A DNA stretch of 64,000 nucleotides from Myxococcus landrumus (GCF_017301635.1 NZ_CP071091.1:10303530-10367529), one strand, 5' to 3'; shown: positions 1 through 8,943, counted from the first letter of the stretch. Notes: generated by a model from the letters alone, not told the origin. Translations and numbers: made by a program.

Positions 1-51
1 GAGGTGCTAGATGTTACTCGTGCCCACTTCGAACAGGTCATGAGTGAATAG
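1..51 (+). CDS. 3' end of an unidentified upstream gene (partial)
   Basis: The first frame of the window is open from base 1 to a TAG at 49-51 and would encode the last 16 residues of a protein, ending FEQVMSE. It lies upstream of and in the same direction as the secreted protein gene at 123. The piece is too short to identify, and an open frame of this length could occur by chance. Confidence 0.3.
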   Translation, partial: EVLDVTRAHFEQVMSE

Positions 52-122
52 GTTGTTGGATTTGCCGTTCAAAGGGTAGGCAGTCCTCCAGGACCGGCTG
101 CCTCCCAATAAGGAGAAATTAA

Positions 123-611
123 ATGTCATTCCGTCTTGCTGCGTTGGGTCTGACAGTCATTGCTTCGAATGCGCTGGCTCAGGGAGCCTCCACTGAACGC
201 GAAGTGCGCCTCAACTGCCCGGCAGGAACCATTCAGCAGGAGAAGCGCGGGGGCAATGACTCTGGTGTCTTCTGTGTGAAAGCAGCAGGTGCCGACAAGG
301 GGAGTCACCACGGGCCCTACGTAGACTTCTGGGCGAATGGTCAGAAGCAATCAGAGGGGCAGTACAAGGATGGCTTCCGAACGGGGCGTTGGGTCTTCTT
401 CGATACCAATGGCCTGAAAACAGGGGAGACTGAGTTCGAGAGCAACGACTATCATGGCAAGAGGGTAGAGTATTACCCTAGTGGCGCGAAGAAGCAGGAG
501 CAGACCTGGGTGAAGGGGAAGCGCGAAGGCGTCGAGGTGTCCTACTCTGAAGGTGGCCAGAAGGTCTCGGAGGTTCGCTACTCAGCGGACAAGCCGATGG
601 TTGCCAAGTAG
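123..611 (+). CDS. Secreted MORN-variant repeat protein (YwqK-like)
   Basis: This 162-residue protein has a short signal peptide; residues 1-20 end in NALAQG, so cleavage after ALA is likely. From about residue 64 it carries three to four repeats of the MORN-variant/YwqK type, seen as YVDFWANGQKQSEGQY, RWVFFDTNGLKTGE, VEYYPSGAKKQEQTW and VEVSYSEGGQKVSEV. Two cysteines (LNCPAG and VFCVKA) precede the repeats and may form a disulfide after export. The ATG at 123 is well supported by AAGGAG about 8 bases upstream. Such repeats form beta-hairpin solenoids that usually act as surface or protein-binding modules; the specific role is unknown. The gene is followed by a strong hairpin terminator, so it probably ends its transcript. 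Confidence 0.75.
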   Translation: MSFRLAALGLTVIASNALAQGASTEREVRLNCPAGTIQQEKRGGNDSGVFCVKAAGADKGSHHGPYVDFWANGQKQSEGQYKDGFRTGRWVFFDTNGLKTGETEFESNDYHGKRVEYYPSGAKKQEQTWVKGKREGVEVSYSEGGQKVSEVRYSADKPMVAK

Positions 612-635
612 TTGCCCGACACTGGCGCTGCAGTC

Positions 636-679
636 AGAGGGCCCTTGCTCCAATTGGAGCAAGGGCTCTTTCTGTTTCT
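636..679 (+). terminator. Rho-independent terminator
   Basis: There is a perfect 11-bp stem (641-651 with 656-666) closed by an AATT loop, extendable with a small bulge. A T-rich tract (TCTTTCTGTTTCT) follows directly. It sits 25 bases past the stop of the MORN-variant gene and should end its transcript. Confidence 0.8.
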
Positions 680-725
680 ATAGAACTCTTTCCCGAACCG
701 GCATGCTCGGATAGGAAGCTTAGGT

Positions 726-1826
726 GTGAAGGCCCCTTCTCTGACTCCAGTACTTCCCGACACCCCCGTCCGTACCGTTGCGGAAATGGGGCTTCGTGAG
801 CTCGAGCGCATTCGACTCATTCTGCGTGGGGGCTCAGTTATTGAGTGGCGGCGAATGCACTTCCAGGCCAGGGAGGAAGTCGACCGGTTCCTGCGTCTCT
901 GCCAGCTTGATGTTTCCCGACCCTTTGACGAGGCATGGGCCCGGCTCGTATTGGCAGAGGCGGTGGCCTATCTACGCAAGACATTCAATTATCGCGTGGC
1001 TGATGCAGTCGCGAAACCTGGAGAAATTCACGACCTGTTCCTCCTGGCGTCAGGAGCCAAGGGGAATGCGCGGCACCGCCGCATCGCATGCGTCGTGCTG
1101 AAGGTGATGCACGTCATCCAGCATATCGAGGGCCGAGACCTTCTCTTCCGGCTTGCCATTTCAGAGGCGGAGTTGGCGGAGTTGGTGATGGAGAAGGTGT
1201 TAGGGGTTGCTCGAGAAATGCAGGAAAAGGGACTTCCTGTTGTGGAGTTCGCCCACTCCATCAAGACGCAGGATTCGCTTGTCACGAAGCTTCTCGCGAA
1301 GAAAGAGACGGTTGCAGCTCAGGTCTATGACAGGACACGATTTCGAATCGTGACTCGTTCAAGAGAAGATCTGCTGCCCGTACTGTATTTCCTCACGCAG
1401 CGTTTGTTTCCCTTTCACTTGGTGGTCCCCGGTCAGACGGAGAACACACTAGTGCCCTTCAAGGGAGTGCTAGAGGAGAACCCTCATTTCGAACAGTTCA
1501 TCCCCAATCTCCACCTCGACCGTAACTACGAGGATCGAGAAGATAGAGGTGGGAACACGTTCTCTGGTAGTTCCTATCGGGCTCTCAACTTCGTCGTAGA
1601 TATTCCGGTGAGGATGGATGCCTACTTGCCTCCACCAGAAGAAGACATGCGGCCTCGAAAGGGCCGCGTCGTCATTTCTCTGGTGGAGTTCCAGATCGTC
1701 GATGAGGAGACTGCCAAGCAGAATGAACTCGGGGAAAACTCCCACGAGGCCTACAAGCGCCGCCAGAAGAAGCGAGTATTGAAGAGGCTGAGTCAGGGAC
1801 TCGTTGTTCCAAAACGCCAGGGATGA
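726..1826 (+). CDS. Conserved myxobacterial protein with RelA/SpoT-like features
   Basis: The 366-residue protein has no signal peptide or membrane segment. The N-terminal half is helical and rich in Leu, Arg and Glu. The C-terminal half has a pattern that I read as RelA/SpoT nucleotidyltransferase-like: YDRTRFRIVTRSREDLLPV near residue 200, then SGSSYRALNFVVDIPV, then LVEFQIVDEETA, and a closing HEAYKRRQKKR. In (p)ppGpp synthetases the matching places are the substrate loop, GYRSLH and the ExQ strand. The family is probably TIGR04552, but I cannot confirm this. GTG at 726 is used as the start; an ATG at 786 (MGLRELERIR) is a credible alternative. The gene converges with the lipoprotein gene at 1863. 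Activity as a pyrophosphokinase is a hypothesis only. Confidence 0.6.
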   Translation: MKAPSLTPVLPDTPVRTVAEMGLRELERIRLILRGGSVIEWRRMHFQAREEVDRFLRLCQLDVSRPFDEAWARLVLAEAVAYLRKTFNYRVADAVAKPGEIHDLFLLASGAKGNARHRRIACVVLKVMHVIQHIEGRDLLFRLAISEAELAELVMEKVLGVAREMQEKGLPVVEFAHSIKTQDSLVTKLLAKKETVAAQVYDRTRFRIVTRSREDLLPVLYFLTQRLFPFHLVVPGQTENTLVPFKGVLEENPHFEQFIPNLHLDRNYEDREDRGGNTFSGSSYRALNFVVDIPVRMDAYLPPPEEDMRPRKGRVVISLVEFQIVDEETAKQNELGENSHEAYKRRQKKRVLKRLSQGLVVPKRQG

Positions 1827-1862
1827 GCAGTTCCTAGCGCTGAGTCCTTGCCGTACTGGAAG

Positions 1863-3767
1863 TCAGGGATACTCGTAGGAGATTTCCAGCTCAGCCAGCT
1901 TTGGATCCGACTCGGAGTCGGAGTACAAGCGATGCAATGTGCCATCTCCGGCTGTTCCGATTTCGAATCGGAGACGGTATTGGGTTCTCTTGTTTCGCGA
2001 TGCCCGGTTTGCCCAGTCTGCGATCACCATAGGGGTGACGTCAGTAATGCCAGGGCGTCCAATTGAACTCGGTGGGATGTTGATTCCAGATGCAAGGGGG
2101 TGCGAGTAATACGCCTTCTCGAGCTCCGGATTGGTGTCGAACTTGATGGGTAATACGTCTCCAATATTCACTGGTTCGAGGATGAGTTTGCCAAGCTTGC
2201 CGAAGGGATCTCCGATTTGACGGCCAGTCCACCATTTGAGTCGTGCTTGGCGGATGACGGTAAGCTCTTCGGGAAGAGTTGACATCTGAAAGCCTAGAAA
2301 AAGCCTATCAATGAAGTTGCCTGCGCTGTCGCCAACCATGGCCACGTTGTAAAAGCTGGTTTGCCGGAAGAATCCTGGCGAATCCACTGAACCGCTTGTC
2401 TCGCTGTCAAAGGCGAAAGTGGCGATTCCTTGCCGAATCGTCCTGAAGGTTTGTGCGGCTGTTTCTGCCAGTGCATTCCCTTCGGTATCTCGTGCATTCG
2501 TGGAGATTTGCCATCGAAGCTCTGTCCCGTATGAGAGCTCTGTAGGGAACGAATAGGTCATCACTGTCGACGACGTGTTCCAGCGGAGCGTTCCCGTATT
2601 GAGGCCTGCTGGCGCGAGAATTACAAAGGCTCCTTCCACGGATGCTTTGTTCATGGGCTCAGAAAACACGATCTCGATCAGTGTGTTTCGAGCAATTCCG
2701 ATGGCAGCGTTTCCAGGGGTCGTGGACAGGATGGTCGGAGGAGTCGTGTCAGTAGCAGGTCCCTCCGTAGCGAAGGAGAATTCACGGGGCCCGGCGAAGG
2801 CATTCCCCGCGAGATCCACAACAGGCTGAGTACTCGTCCCCAGATTCACAGTCACAGTCGTAGAGGTGGGCAACCTATTGACCGGGGCCACCGTCACAGT
2901 CCGCCCGTCCGACGACACCTCTACCGTTGCCGGAATGCTCGACCCGCCACTCCCCGAAAGGGTCACATTGGAGGGAGTCACACTGGCCCCCCGTACCGCT
3001 TCGCTGAACCTCACCCGAATTTCCGCCGCGACACTCACCTGCGTCGCCCCTGCCGTAGGCATCCGTGACTCGACCTGCGGAGCACTCCGGTCCACCGCGA
3101 TGGTGCGTGCGTCGCTGAAATACGTAGTCCCCCCTCGTGTCGCCCGGGCCTTCAGCGCGAACTCTCCCTCGGCCTCCTCCGCCGTGCTCCACTGATACAC
3201 GTACGGAGCCGCTGTCCATGTGTGGAGCACCGTCGCCCCCTTCATCAACTCCACCTGCTCCGCCTGGGCCCCCTCCACAGAGACTTCCAGGGAGACCGGG
3301 CCATTGACCGCGCTTCGGGACTCAGATGGGGACACCCAGGACACCGTCAGGTTCCCCTGGGACACCACATTCAGCGCCACGCTCCTGTCCTGCTGAATCG
3401 TTCCTGAACTCCCGCGAACCGTGAGCGACAGTCTCCTCGGCGGGAGATTCGCCGCGACACTCACACGCAGTGTTGCCGTGGTCCCCGACTCCGGAATCGT
3501 CACGCTCGGAGCGCTCACCCCGGCGGGCGGCTTCTCCAGCGCCACATCCACGCTCCCCTGAAACCCGTTCTTGCGAACCACGGTGACCTGGAGGGTCTTC
3601 ACCCCACCCTGGGCCACCGTCTCCTCCAGCGGAGTGACTCCAAGCTCAAAGTCCTGGGCCGGATTCTCACCTCCATCCGGTGGGTCCACGACCTCCGGGA
3701 CGTTGATGCACCCAAACAACAAGAAGAACGAAAACAGGGGAGTGAGCAGGCGAAGTCGGTTCGTCAT
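1863..3767 (-). CDS. Lipoprotein with bacterial Ig-like (Big_5) domains
   Basis: This predicted outer-membrane or surface lipoprotein has 634 residues. The start is set at 3767 because it gives a lipoprotein signal, MTNRLRLLTPLF followed by LLFGC (lipobox, lipidated Cys20). A longer frame reaching 3893 has no signal character. After the lipobox comes a Pro/Gly-rich linker and an Ig-like strand region. Two Big_5-type domains follow, each beginning with the telltale P.V.S..P..GA pattern (SAPQVESRMPTAGATQVSV and TPPTILSTTPGNAAIGI) and containing IRVRFSEAV or IEIVFSEPM. The last 180 residues resemble a DNRLRE-type beta-sandwich (FAFDSETSGSVDSPGF, ARLKWW, WANRASRN). Such proteins in myxobacteria are adhesins or surface stalks of unknown ligand. 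It converges with the preceding gene, 36 bases apart. Confidence 0.75.
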   Translation of the reverse strand: MTNRLRLLTPLFSFFLLFGCINVPEVVDPPDGGENPAQDFELGVTPLEETVAQGGVKTLQVTVVRKNGFQGSVDVALEKPPAGVSAPSVTIPESGTTATLRVSVAANLPPRRLSLTVRGSSGTIQQDRSVALNVVSQGNLTVSWVSPSESRSAVNGPVSLEVSVEGAQAEQVELMKGATVLHTWTAAPYVYQWSTAEEAEGEFALKARATRGGTTYFSDARTIAVDRSAPQVESRMPTAGATQVSVAAEIRVRFSEAVRGASVTPSNVTLSGSGGSSIPATVEVSSDGRTVTVAPVNRLPTSTTVTVNLGTSTQPVVDLAGNAFAGPREFSFATEGPATDTTPPTILSTTPGNAAIGIARNTLIEIVFSEPMNKASVEGAFVILAPAGLNTGTLRWNTSSTVMTYSFPTELSYGTELRWQISTNARDTEGNALAETAAQTFRTIRQGIATFAFDSETSGSVDSPGFFRQTSFYNVAMVGDSAGNFIDRLFLGFQMSTLPEELTVIRQARLKWWTGRQIGDPFGKLGKLILEPVNIGDVLPIKFDTNPELEKAYYSHPLASGINIPPSSIGRPGITDVTPMVIADWANRASRNKRTQYRLRFEIGTAGDGTLHRLYSDSESDPKLAELEISYEYP

Positions 3768-3918
3768 AAAGGGCCGCTGTGCAGAGAGCGTTCCAAACCC
3801 AAACCCCACTCTCGGGGCCAGGCCGGGGCCTCTGCCTACCACGGCAACGCCCAGTCCCGTGACCCACCCCCCACGGTCCCGCCCCCCGGACACACATCCG
3901 GAAACAGCAACACCCCAG

Positions 3919-3964
3919 AACGAAGAAGCCCGCGCCCCGGAGTCCTCCGGGCTGCGCGGGCTTC
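3919..3964 (-). terminator. Rho-independent terminator of ffh
   Basis: An 11-bp perfect inverted repeat, GAAGCCCGCGC at 3925-3935 and its complement at 3954-3964, encloses a GC-rich inner stem. Read leftward it is followed by TTCTTCGTT. It lies 27 bases past the ffh stop codon and before the lipoprotein gene, so it should separate the two leftward transcripts. Confidence 0.7.
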
Positions 3965-3991
3965 ACCGTCACGAGCCTGTCGGACTCGCTC

Positions 3992-5638
3992 CTACTTCTT
4001 CTTCCGGTTCTTCTTCTTGTTGTCCTTCTCCCGCTTGCGGCGCTCCTTGATGGCGTCGCGGTCCTCGGGCTTCCCTCCGGCGGAGGGAGGGGCGTAGCCC
4101 ATGAGGCGGGCCTTCGCCATGGCCGCCTGGCCCATGGGAGGCGTGTAGCCAGGCGCCACCTGGGGCAGCTGCATGGGCATCCCCATGCCCGGCATGCCGC
4201 CGCTCATCATCTTCTCCATCATCTTGGGGTCCCCGCCGAACATGCTGGAGAGGTCCATGTTCCGCATCTGCGAGAGCTGACCCAGCTGCTTGAAGCCAGG
4301 GATGCGGCCCAGCAGGCCCGGGTTCTGGCCGATGGTCCCCATCACCTGCTGCATCATCCCGAACTTCTGGAGCAGCTCGCGCACGTCCTCCGGCTTGCGA
4401 CCGCTGCCCTTGGCGATGCGGCCAATCCGACTGGCGTTGATGAGGTCCGGGCGCAGGCGCTCCTTCGGCGTCATCGAGTCGTACATCGACTCAATCTTCG
4501 TGAGCTCCTTCTCGTCCGGATTGAGGTGCTCGGTGAGGTCCCCGAAGAGCGGGAACTTCTCCAGCAGGTCCTTGAGCGGACCCATCTTGCGCACCATGCG
4601 AATCTGCTCGACGAAGTCCTTCATCGAGAACTGGCCGGACAGGAGCTTGCGCGCGTCCTCCTCGGCCTTCTTCTCGTCGACGACCTTCTCGAAGTCCTTC
4701 ATCAGGCCGACGATGTCGCCGAACCCGAGAATCCGGCCCGCCAGGCCCTCCGGACGGAACTCCTCCAGCTTGTCCATCGACTCGCCCATGCCGAGGAACT
4801 TGATGGGCTTGCCCGTGACTTCCTTGATGGACAGCGCGGCGCCGCCACGGGCGTCACCGTCCAGCTTCGTCAGGATGAAACCATCCAGCGTCAGGCGCCG
4901 GTCGAACTCGGCCGCCGTGCGCACCGCGTCCTGACCAATCATCGCGTCGCACACCAGGAGGATGTTGTCCGGGTGCACGTTGGACTTGATGGACTCCAGC
5001 TCCGCCATCAGCGCTTCGTCGATGGCGAGCCGGCCGGCGGTGTCGATGAGCACCACGTCGCACTTCTGCTCGCGCGCGGCGGCGTAGCCCCGCTTGGCCA
5101 GCTCCGGCGGCTGAATGCCGGGCTCGTGGTAGACGGGCACCTTGAGCCGCTCGCCCAGCACCTTGAGCTGATCCACGGCGGCCGGGCGGTAGATGTCCGC
5201 GGCGACGAGCAGCGGCTTGCGCCCCTGCTGGATGAGCCGGTTGGCGAGCTTGCCGGTGGTGGTCGTCTTACCGGAGCCCTGCAGACCCACCATCATGATG
5301 CCGGAGAGCTGGCCCTTGGGCTTCAGGTTCAGGCTCGTGTCGACCGGCCCCATCAGTGCCTCGAGCTCGTCGTGGCAAATCTTGATGAAGTGGTCCATCG
5401 GGCTGACCTTGCGCTTCTGGCCCGAGGCATCGGTGAGGGTGGTCTGGACGAGCTCGCCCACGGACTTCTCGCGAACGCGGGCGACGAACTTCTTCACCAC
5501 GTCGAAGGCAACGTCGGCCTCGAGGAGCGAGACGCGGATGTCGCGGAGCGACTCGTCGACCAACTCTGGAGTGAGCTCGCTCTTGCCGGCGAGGCGGTTC
5601 TTGGCGGCGCGGAAGCCCTTGGTGACGGTCTCAAGCAT
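3992..5638 (-). CDS. ffh: Signal recognition particle protein Ffh (SRP54)
   Basis: Ffh binds 4.5S RNA and hydrophobic signal sequences of nascent chains, and with FtsY it delivers ribosomes to the membrane. The 548-residue protein shows all parts: the N-terminal helical bundle, the SRP GTPase G domain (P-loop GLQGSGKTTTTGK near residue 105, then DTAGR, TKLDGDARGGAAL and GMGE), and the M domain with the RNA-binding SRIGRIAKGSGR motif. The Met/Gly-rich tail ends in a strongly basic lysine stretch (KDNKKKNRKKK), giving about 100 residues more than E. coli Ffh. The ATG at 5638 aligns with the usual Ffh start (MLETVTKGFRAAKNRLAGKS); the frame extends upstream but with proline-rich non-homologous sequence. 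No Shine-Dalgarno is visible, so translation may be leaderless. Confidence 0.97.
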   Translation of the reverse strand: MLETVTKGFRAAKNRLAGKSELTPELVDESLRDIRVSLLEADVAFDVVKKFVARVREKSVGELVQTTLTDASGQKRKVSPMDHFIKICHDELEALMGPVDTSLNLKPKGQLSGIMMVGLQGSGKTTTTGKLANRLIQQGRKPLLVAADIYRPAAVDQLKVLGERLKVPVYHEPGIQPPELAKRGYAAAREQKCDVVLIDTAGRLAIDEALMAELESIKSNVHPDNILLVCDAMIGQDAVRTAAEFDRRLTLDGFILTKLDGDARGGAALSIKEVTGKPIKFLGMGESMDKLEEFRPEGLAGRILGFGDIVGLMKDFEKVVDEKKAEEDARKLLSGQFSMKDFVEQIRMVRKMGPLKDLLEKFPLFGDLTEHLNPDEKELTKIESMYDSMTPKERLRPDLINASRIGRIAKGSGRKPEDVRELLQKFGMMQQVMGTIGQNPGLLGRIPGFKQLGQLSQMRNMDLSSMFGGDPKMMEKMMSGGMPGMGMPMQLPQVAPGYTPPMGQAAMAKARLMGYAPPSAGGKPEDRDAIKERRKREKDNKKKNRKKK

Positions 5639-5647
5639 GGGGGGCGC

Positions 5648-5676
5648 TTTATAACAGGGGGAAGGTGGGATGCGAC
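5648..5676 (-). promoter_or_regulatory. Candidate ffh promoter (-10 TATAAA)
   Basis: Read leftward, TATAAA lies at 5653-5648, ten bases before the ffh ATG. A weak -35 candidate (GTCGCA) sits 17 bases further upstream. Transcription would begin almost at the start codon, which fits the lack of a ribosome-binding site. This rests on sequence resemblance only. Confidence 0.3.
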
Positions 5677-5908
5677 GGTGGAGCGCATCCGGGTCGTCGA
5701 AGACTGAAGAGCCGGGCCGCACCCCCCTCCCGCACGGGCTGGACGGGGGCCAAGGCCCTGATTTCACCAACGCTCTCGAGGGGTTGGCGCATCCCCGAGG
5801 CCCGGCCGCCCTCCTGGCCGGCGGTGGGGCTCCGGGCCGTCCCAGCCGGTGGACGGGGGGCATCAGGGCCCGGAACCAGGGCCCGGACCCCGTGGACCCA
5901 CGGCCCCA

Positions 5909-7087
5909 TCACCGCCCGGCCTGTGGCCTCTTCGCCTCCTGGTTGATGCTGAAGCACGGGAAGTAGTTGGCGTCACCCGTGTGGTACGCCTCTGCCAGCG
6001 CGGGCAGCTCCTCGAACGCGTGGATGCGAGGCCCCACGTCGGGCATCCAGCCGTGAGTCTCTCCGAAGGCCACCGCGTCCACGCCTTCCTGATAGCGCGC
6101 GAAGTGGGTGTGGATGTGCTGGTGCCGGGCGACGCACTCCCGGGCGCGCAGGAGGGAGACGGACATGCCCGCCTTCCATCCCGCCGTGGCAATCACCCCC
6201 TGGCGGGCCAGGGCCTTGAGGCTGGCCCGATAGACAGGCGTGCCGAGGTACTCGAGAAACACATGCACCATCTCGCCGCCCGTCCGGCGGGAGACCTCCG
6301 CGACGAACTCGGCTTCCGCGGTCAGGTAGCGCTCGCGATAGCCCGCGTCCTTGCTCCAGCGCTCGGGCTCGTGGCGCATCGCGCCGAAGTCCCTCCGGTC
6401 GATGGCTTCCAGCCCCGCGGAGCGAATCTCCTCCAGGTGCCAGGGCGTCCCGGACAGCATCACCGCGCGGCAGCCATGGAACTGGGCGAGCGTGAGCTCC
6501 GCGAGCGTCGTCCCCCCGCCCCAACCCCAGACATGCGGGGATGGGCACTCGGCCTCGGACACCTGGAGCCGGAAGGCGCCCTGGGCCACGCGCCAGTTCG
6601 CCCACGCGGTGACGTAGCGGACGCTGAAGGCGGCCCACTGGGCGGGAGAGTACCGCGAGTTCTCCGGGAGCGGGATGAGCTGCCGGCCCTTGAGCTTCAT
6701 CAGGGTGGCCATGCAGCCCATCTGGCGGGGCGCGTCGTAGCCCAGGGCCTTCACCATGAAGCCGTGGCCATCCGTCTCTCCACTCGAGAACAGCATCGCG
6801 AGCTGTCCGGAGCGGACCTCGGTGACCTTCCTGCCTGTCTCCAGCACGCGGACGACGCCCGCATTGCCCAGGACCACCTCCTGCTCCTGTCGGGCCTTGC
6901 AGACGTCGAGGGGGCGCCGCTCGAGCGCGTGTTCGGTGTTGGCCTCCCAGCAGCCGAAGAGGGGTGCGGCGAGGACCTCGTCGTCCTGGATGGCCTCGAC
7001 GGTGATGCGGGTTCGCGTCAACTGGGCTCGGCGCGGTTCACGAGAGCTGCCCGTGTGGATGACCCAGGCCTCGGCTTGATAGCTCAT
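5909..7087 (-). CDS. MDR-superfamily oxidoreductase (crotonyl-CoA reductase-like)
   Basis: The 392-residue protein is the last gene of the pyrrole operon. The N-terminal half is a GroES-like fold. A Rossmann segment near residue 190 (HVWGWGGGTTLAEL, with GxGxxT) indicates NAD(P)H binding as in medium-chain dehydrogenases. The spacing, the long insert with ERWSKDAGYRERY, and the C-terminal DANYFPCFSINQE are closer to the crotonyl-CoA carboxylase/reductase branch than to zinc alcohol dehydrogenases, and the typical catalytic zinc ligands are not apparent. ATG at 7087 (MSYQAEAWVIHTG) is chosen because the extension upstream is proline-rich and overlaps the gap. It begins 29 bases after the condensation gene. 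A role in reducing the pyrrole-derived product is inferred from position only. Confidence 0.65.
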   Translation of the reverse strand: MSYQAEAWVIHTGSSREPRRAQLTRTRITVEAIQDDEVLAAPLFGCWEANTEHALERRPLDVCKARQEQEVVLGNAGVVRVLETGRKVTEVRSGQLAMLFSSGETDGHGFMVKALGYDAPRQMGCMATLMKLKGRQLIPLPENSRYSPAQWAAFSVRYVTAWANWRVAQGAFRLQVSEAECPSPHVWGWGGGTTLAELTLAQFHGCRAVMLSGTPWHLEEIRSAGLEAIDRRDFGAMRHEPERWSKDAGYRERYLTAEAEFVAEVSRRTGGEMVHVFLEYLGTPVYRASLKALARQGVIATAGWKAGMSVSLLRARECVARHQHIHTHFARYQEGVDAVAFGETHGWMPDVGPRIHAFEELPALAEAYHTGDANYFPCFSINQEAKRPQAGR

Positions 7088-7116
7088 GTTCGCAACCCCG
7101 TTGCGACATCGTGTGG

Positions 7117-8943
7117 CTAAGGCGTGAGGTGCTCGCGACGGCGGTGGAGGGAGGGGATTCGGGGCTCTGGCATCCGTGAGCGCAGCCACCGTGCAATCAA
7201 TTCGTCCGCCAGCACTTCCACGTTCATCGCGTCGAAGAAGCGGGAGACAGGCATGTCGACGGAAAGCTCGGTGCGAATGCGCCCGGTGAGCTCGATGAGC
7301 CGGAGCGAGTCGAGCGCGAGCTCCTGAAGCGACTGAAAGGGAATGTCTGGCTCGTGGCCTCCGAGCACCACCTGCGCGACGGTGTCTCGCAGGTAGTCTG
7401 TCATCAGGCTCCGGCGTTGCTCGGGTGTCGCCGCGCCCAGCGCCGTGAGTACATCCCCTGATGGCGGAAGTGCCGCCCGCCGGGCGCCGCGCGTGAGCGC
7501 CTGTGCCGCGGACTTCGTGCTCGAGGGCTCGCGTCGGCCACGCTCCGGAAGGAAGGCGGAGACCCCCTTCTCCGGTGTCTTCGTGGCTTGTCTCAGCACT
7601 GTCTCGAAGTCGGCGAGCAGCCGCGCCGCCTCCTCGTGCGCGAAGCAGTCGCGGGAGTACTTGAGCGTCCCGGAGATGACGCCGTCTTCTTCATGCAGCG
7701 CGAGGAAGAGGTCGAAGTCGCACGCACCTCCTTCGAGCTCGAGGGGCGTGATGCGCAGGTTCGCGAGCTGGAACGGATGGCGGGGCGTGTTCTCGAAGGC
7801 GAAGAGGACTTGTGACAGCGGCTCTCCGCCCAGGTCGATTCCATCCATGAGCTGGACGGGCAGGTCCTGGTGGGGAAGGGCTCCCACGACGACCTCTCGC
7901 ACCTGCTCCAGCAACCGCTGAAAACTGGGGTCTCGCCGCAGGTCGGCGGGGAGCACCAGCAGGTTGACGAAGTAGCCCACCAGGTGCTCGGTCTCCGCCT
8001 GCGGCCGGTTGGCGATGGGGCTGCACACGAAGTGCTGCTCCTGTCCTCCAGAGTACCGGTGGAGCAGCAGGTGGAACGCGGCGAGCAACACCATGTGCAC
8101 CGTGGCGCCTGCCTCGCGGGAGAACTGGAGGACCGCTCGGGAGAGCTCCGGCGGGAAGCGGAGGGATAATCGCTCCAGCTTGCGCGTGCCGGACGCGGAG
8201 GTATTCCCAGTCCTCGGGCGAGAGGTGAGCCTGGGCCCCTGGAGCCGCTCCTTCAGCCGCTCCCGCCAGTACGTTCGCAGCTCCTCGCTGCAAGGGCCTC
8301 TCAGCCATGCGCGTTGCCAGCGTGCGTGGTCCGTGCAGTGGACCTCCCGCGCGGGCAGCGGGGATTCGAGGCCCTGCTGGAACGCGGCGTAGAGCTCCGA
8401 GAGGTCCCGGAAGAGCACGTCCAGGGACTCGTCGTCGCAGATGATGCGGTGGACGCAGAGCATCAGCACGTGCTCCTGCGCGTCCAGGACGAAGAGCACC
8501 GCGCGGAACAACATGTCCCGCTGCAGGTCGAACGCGCGCCAGGCCTCCTGCTGAAGGGCCTCTCGCATCGCGATCTCCCGCTCCTCGAGCGTGGACACCT
8601 CGTCGCGAAGGCTCACGGTGGGAAACACGAAGGCCCCAGGGGCGCGGACGTACTGGACCACCTGTCCCCGGCTGGAGGTGAACGATGTGCGCAGGGCCTC
8701 GTGCCGATGCTCCAGGGCCTCCAGCGTCAGGCGCAGGGCGCGCCAGTCCAGGGGCCCCGACAGGCGGAAGGCCACGGGCAGGTGGTACGCCGAGCCTCCC
8801 GGATTGGCCTGGTCCAGGTACCACAGGCGCTCTTGCTGAAAGGACACAGGGGAGGTCTCGGCGCGCGGGTGCTTCACCAACGGCGGGGCCGCCGAGCGCA
8901 GCGTGCGCAGGCGCTGGAAGGCTCTCCAGATGTCCGGATGCAT
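7117..8943 (-). CDS. Stand-alone NRPS condensation domain fused to a PCP
   Basis: The 608-residue protein has a condensation domain (about residues 28-450) beginning with the C1 motif region SFQQERLWYLDQ, then HEALRTSF (C2), YWRERL, and GYFVNLLVLPADLR (C5). A peptidyl carrier domain around residues 520-590 carries the Ser attachment site LALDSLRLIEL. The catalytic motif HHxxxDG reads H165-R166-I-I-C-D170-D171, so the second histidine, the one implicated in catalysis, is replaced by Arg and the glycine by Asp. It may therefore be an inactive or re-purposed condensation domain, for example a docking or ester-forming variant. It overlaps the upstream carrier protein gene by one base (TGATG), implying translational coupling. 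The likely donor is the pyrrolyl-PCP made by the neighbouring genes; no A or TE domain is present. Confidence 0.85.
   Translation of the reverse strand: MHPDIWRAFQRLRTLRSAAPPLVKHPRAETSPVSFQQERLWYLDQANPGGSAYHLPVAFRLSGPLDWRALRLTLEALEHRHEALRTSFTSSRGQVVQYVRAPGAFVFPTVSLRDEVSTLEEREIAMREALQQEAWRAFDLQRDMLFRAVLFVLDAQEHVLMLCVHRIICDDESLDVLFRDLSELYAAFQQGLESPLPAREVHCTDHARWQRAWLRGPCSEELRTYWRERLKERLQGPRLTSRPRTGNTSASGTRKLERLSLRFPPELSRAVLQFSREAGATVHMVLLAAFHLLLHRYSGGQEQHFVCSPIANRPQAETEHLVGYFVNLLVLPADLRRDPSFQRLLEQVREVVVGALPHQDLPVQLMDGIDLGGEPLSQVLFAFENTPRHPFQLANLRITPLELEGGACDFDLFLALHEEDGVISGTLKYSRDCFAHEEAARLLADFETVLRQATKTPEKGVSAFLPERGRREPSSTKSAAQALTRGARRAALPPSGDVLTALGAATPEQRRSLMTDYLRDTVAQVVLGGHEPDIPFQSLQELALDSLRLIELTGRIRTELSVDMPVSRFFDAMNVEVLADELIARWLRSRMPEPRIPSLHRRREHLTP

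Noticed and set aside
68..115. Inverted repeat GGCAG/CTGCC before the first gene
   Set aside because: The stem has a large internal bulge and no T-run; not convincing as a terminator.
4526..5707. 393-codon plus-strand frame antisense to ffh
   Set aside because: It is the antisense image of Ffh, with no recognisable family and no ribosome-binding site.
5885..5905. CCGTGG/CCACGG palindrome after the MDR gene
   Set aside because: It is short, in very GC-rich sequence, with no T-tract, so it cannot be called as a terminator.
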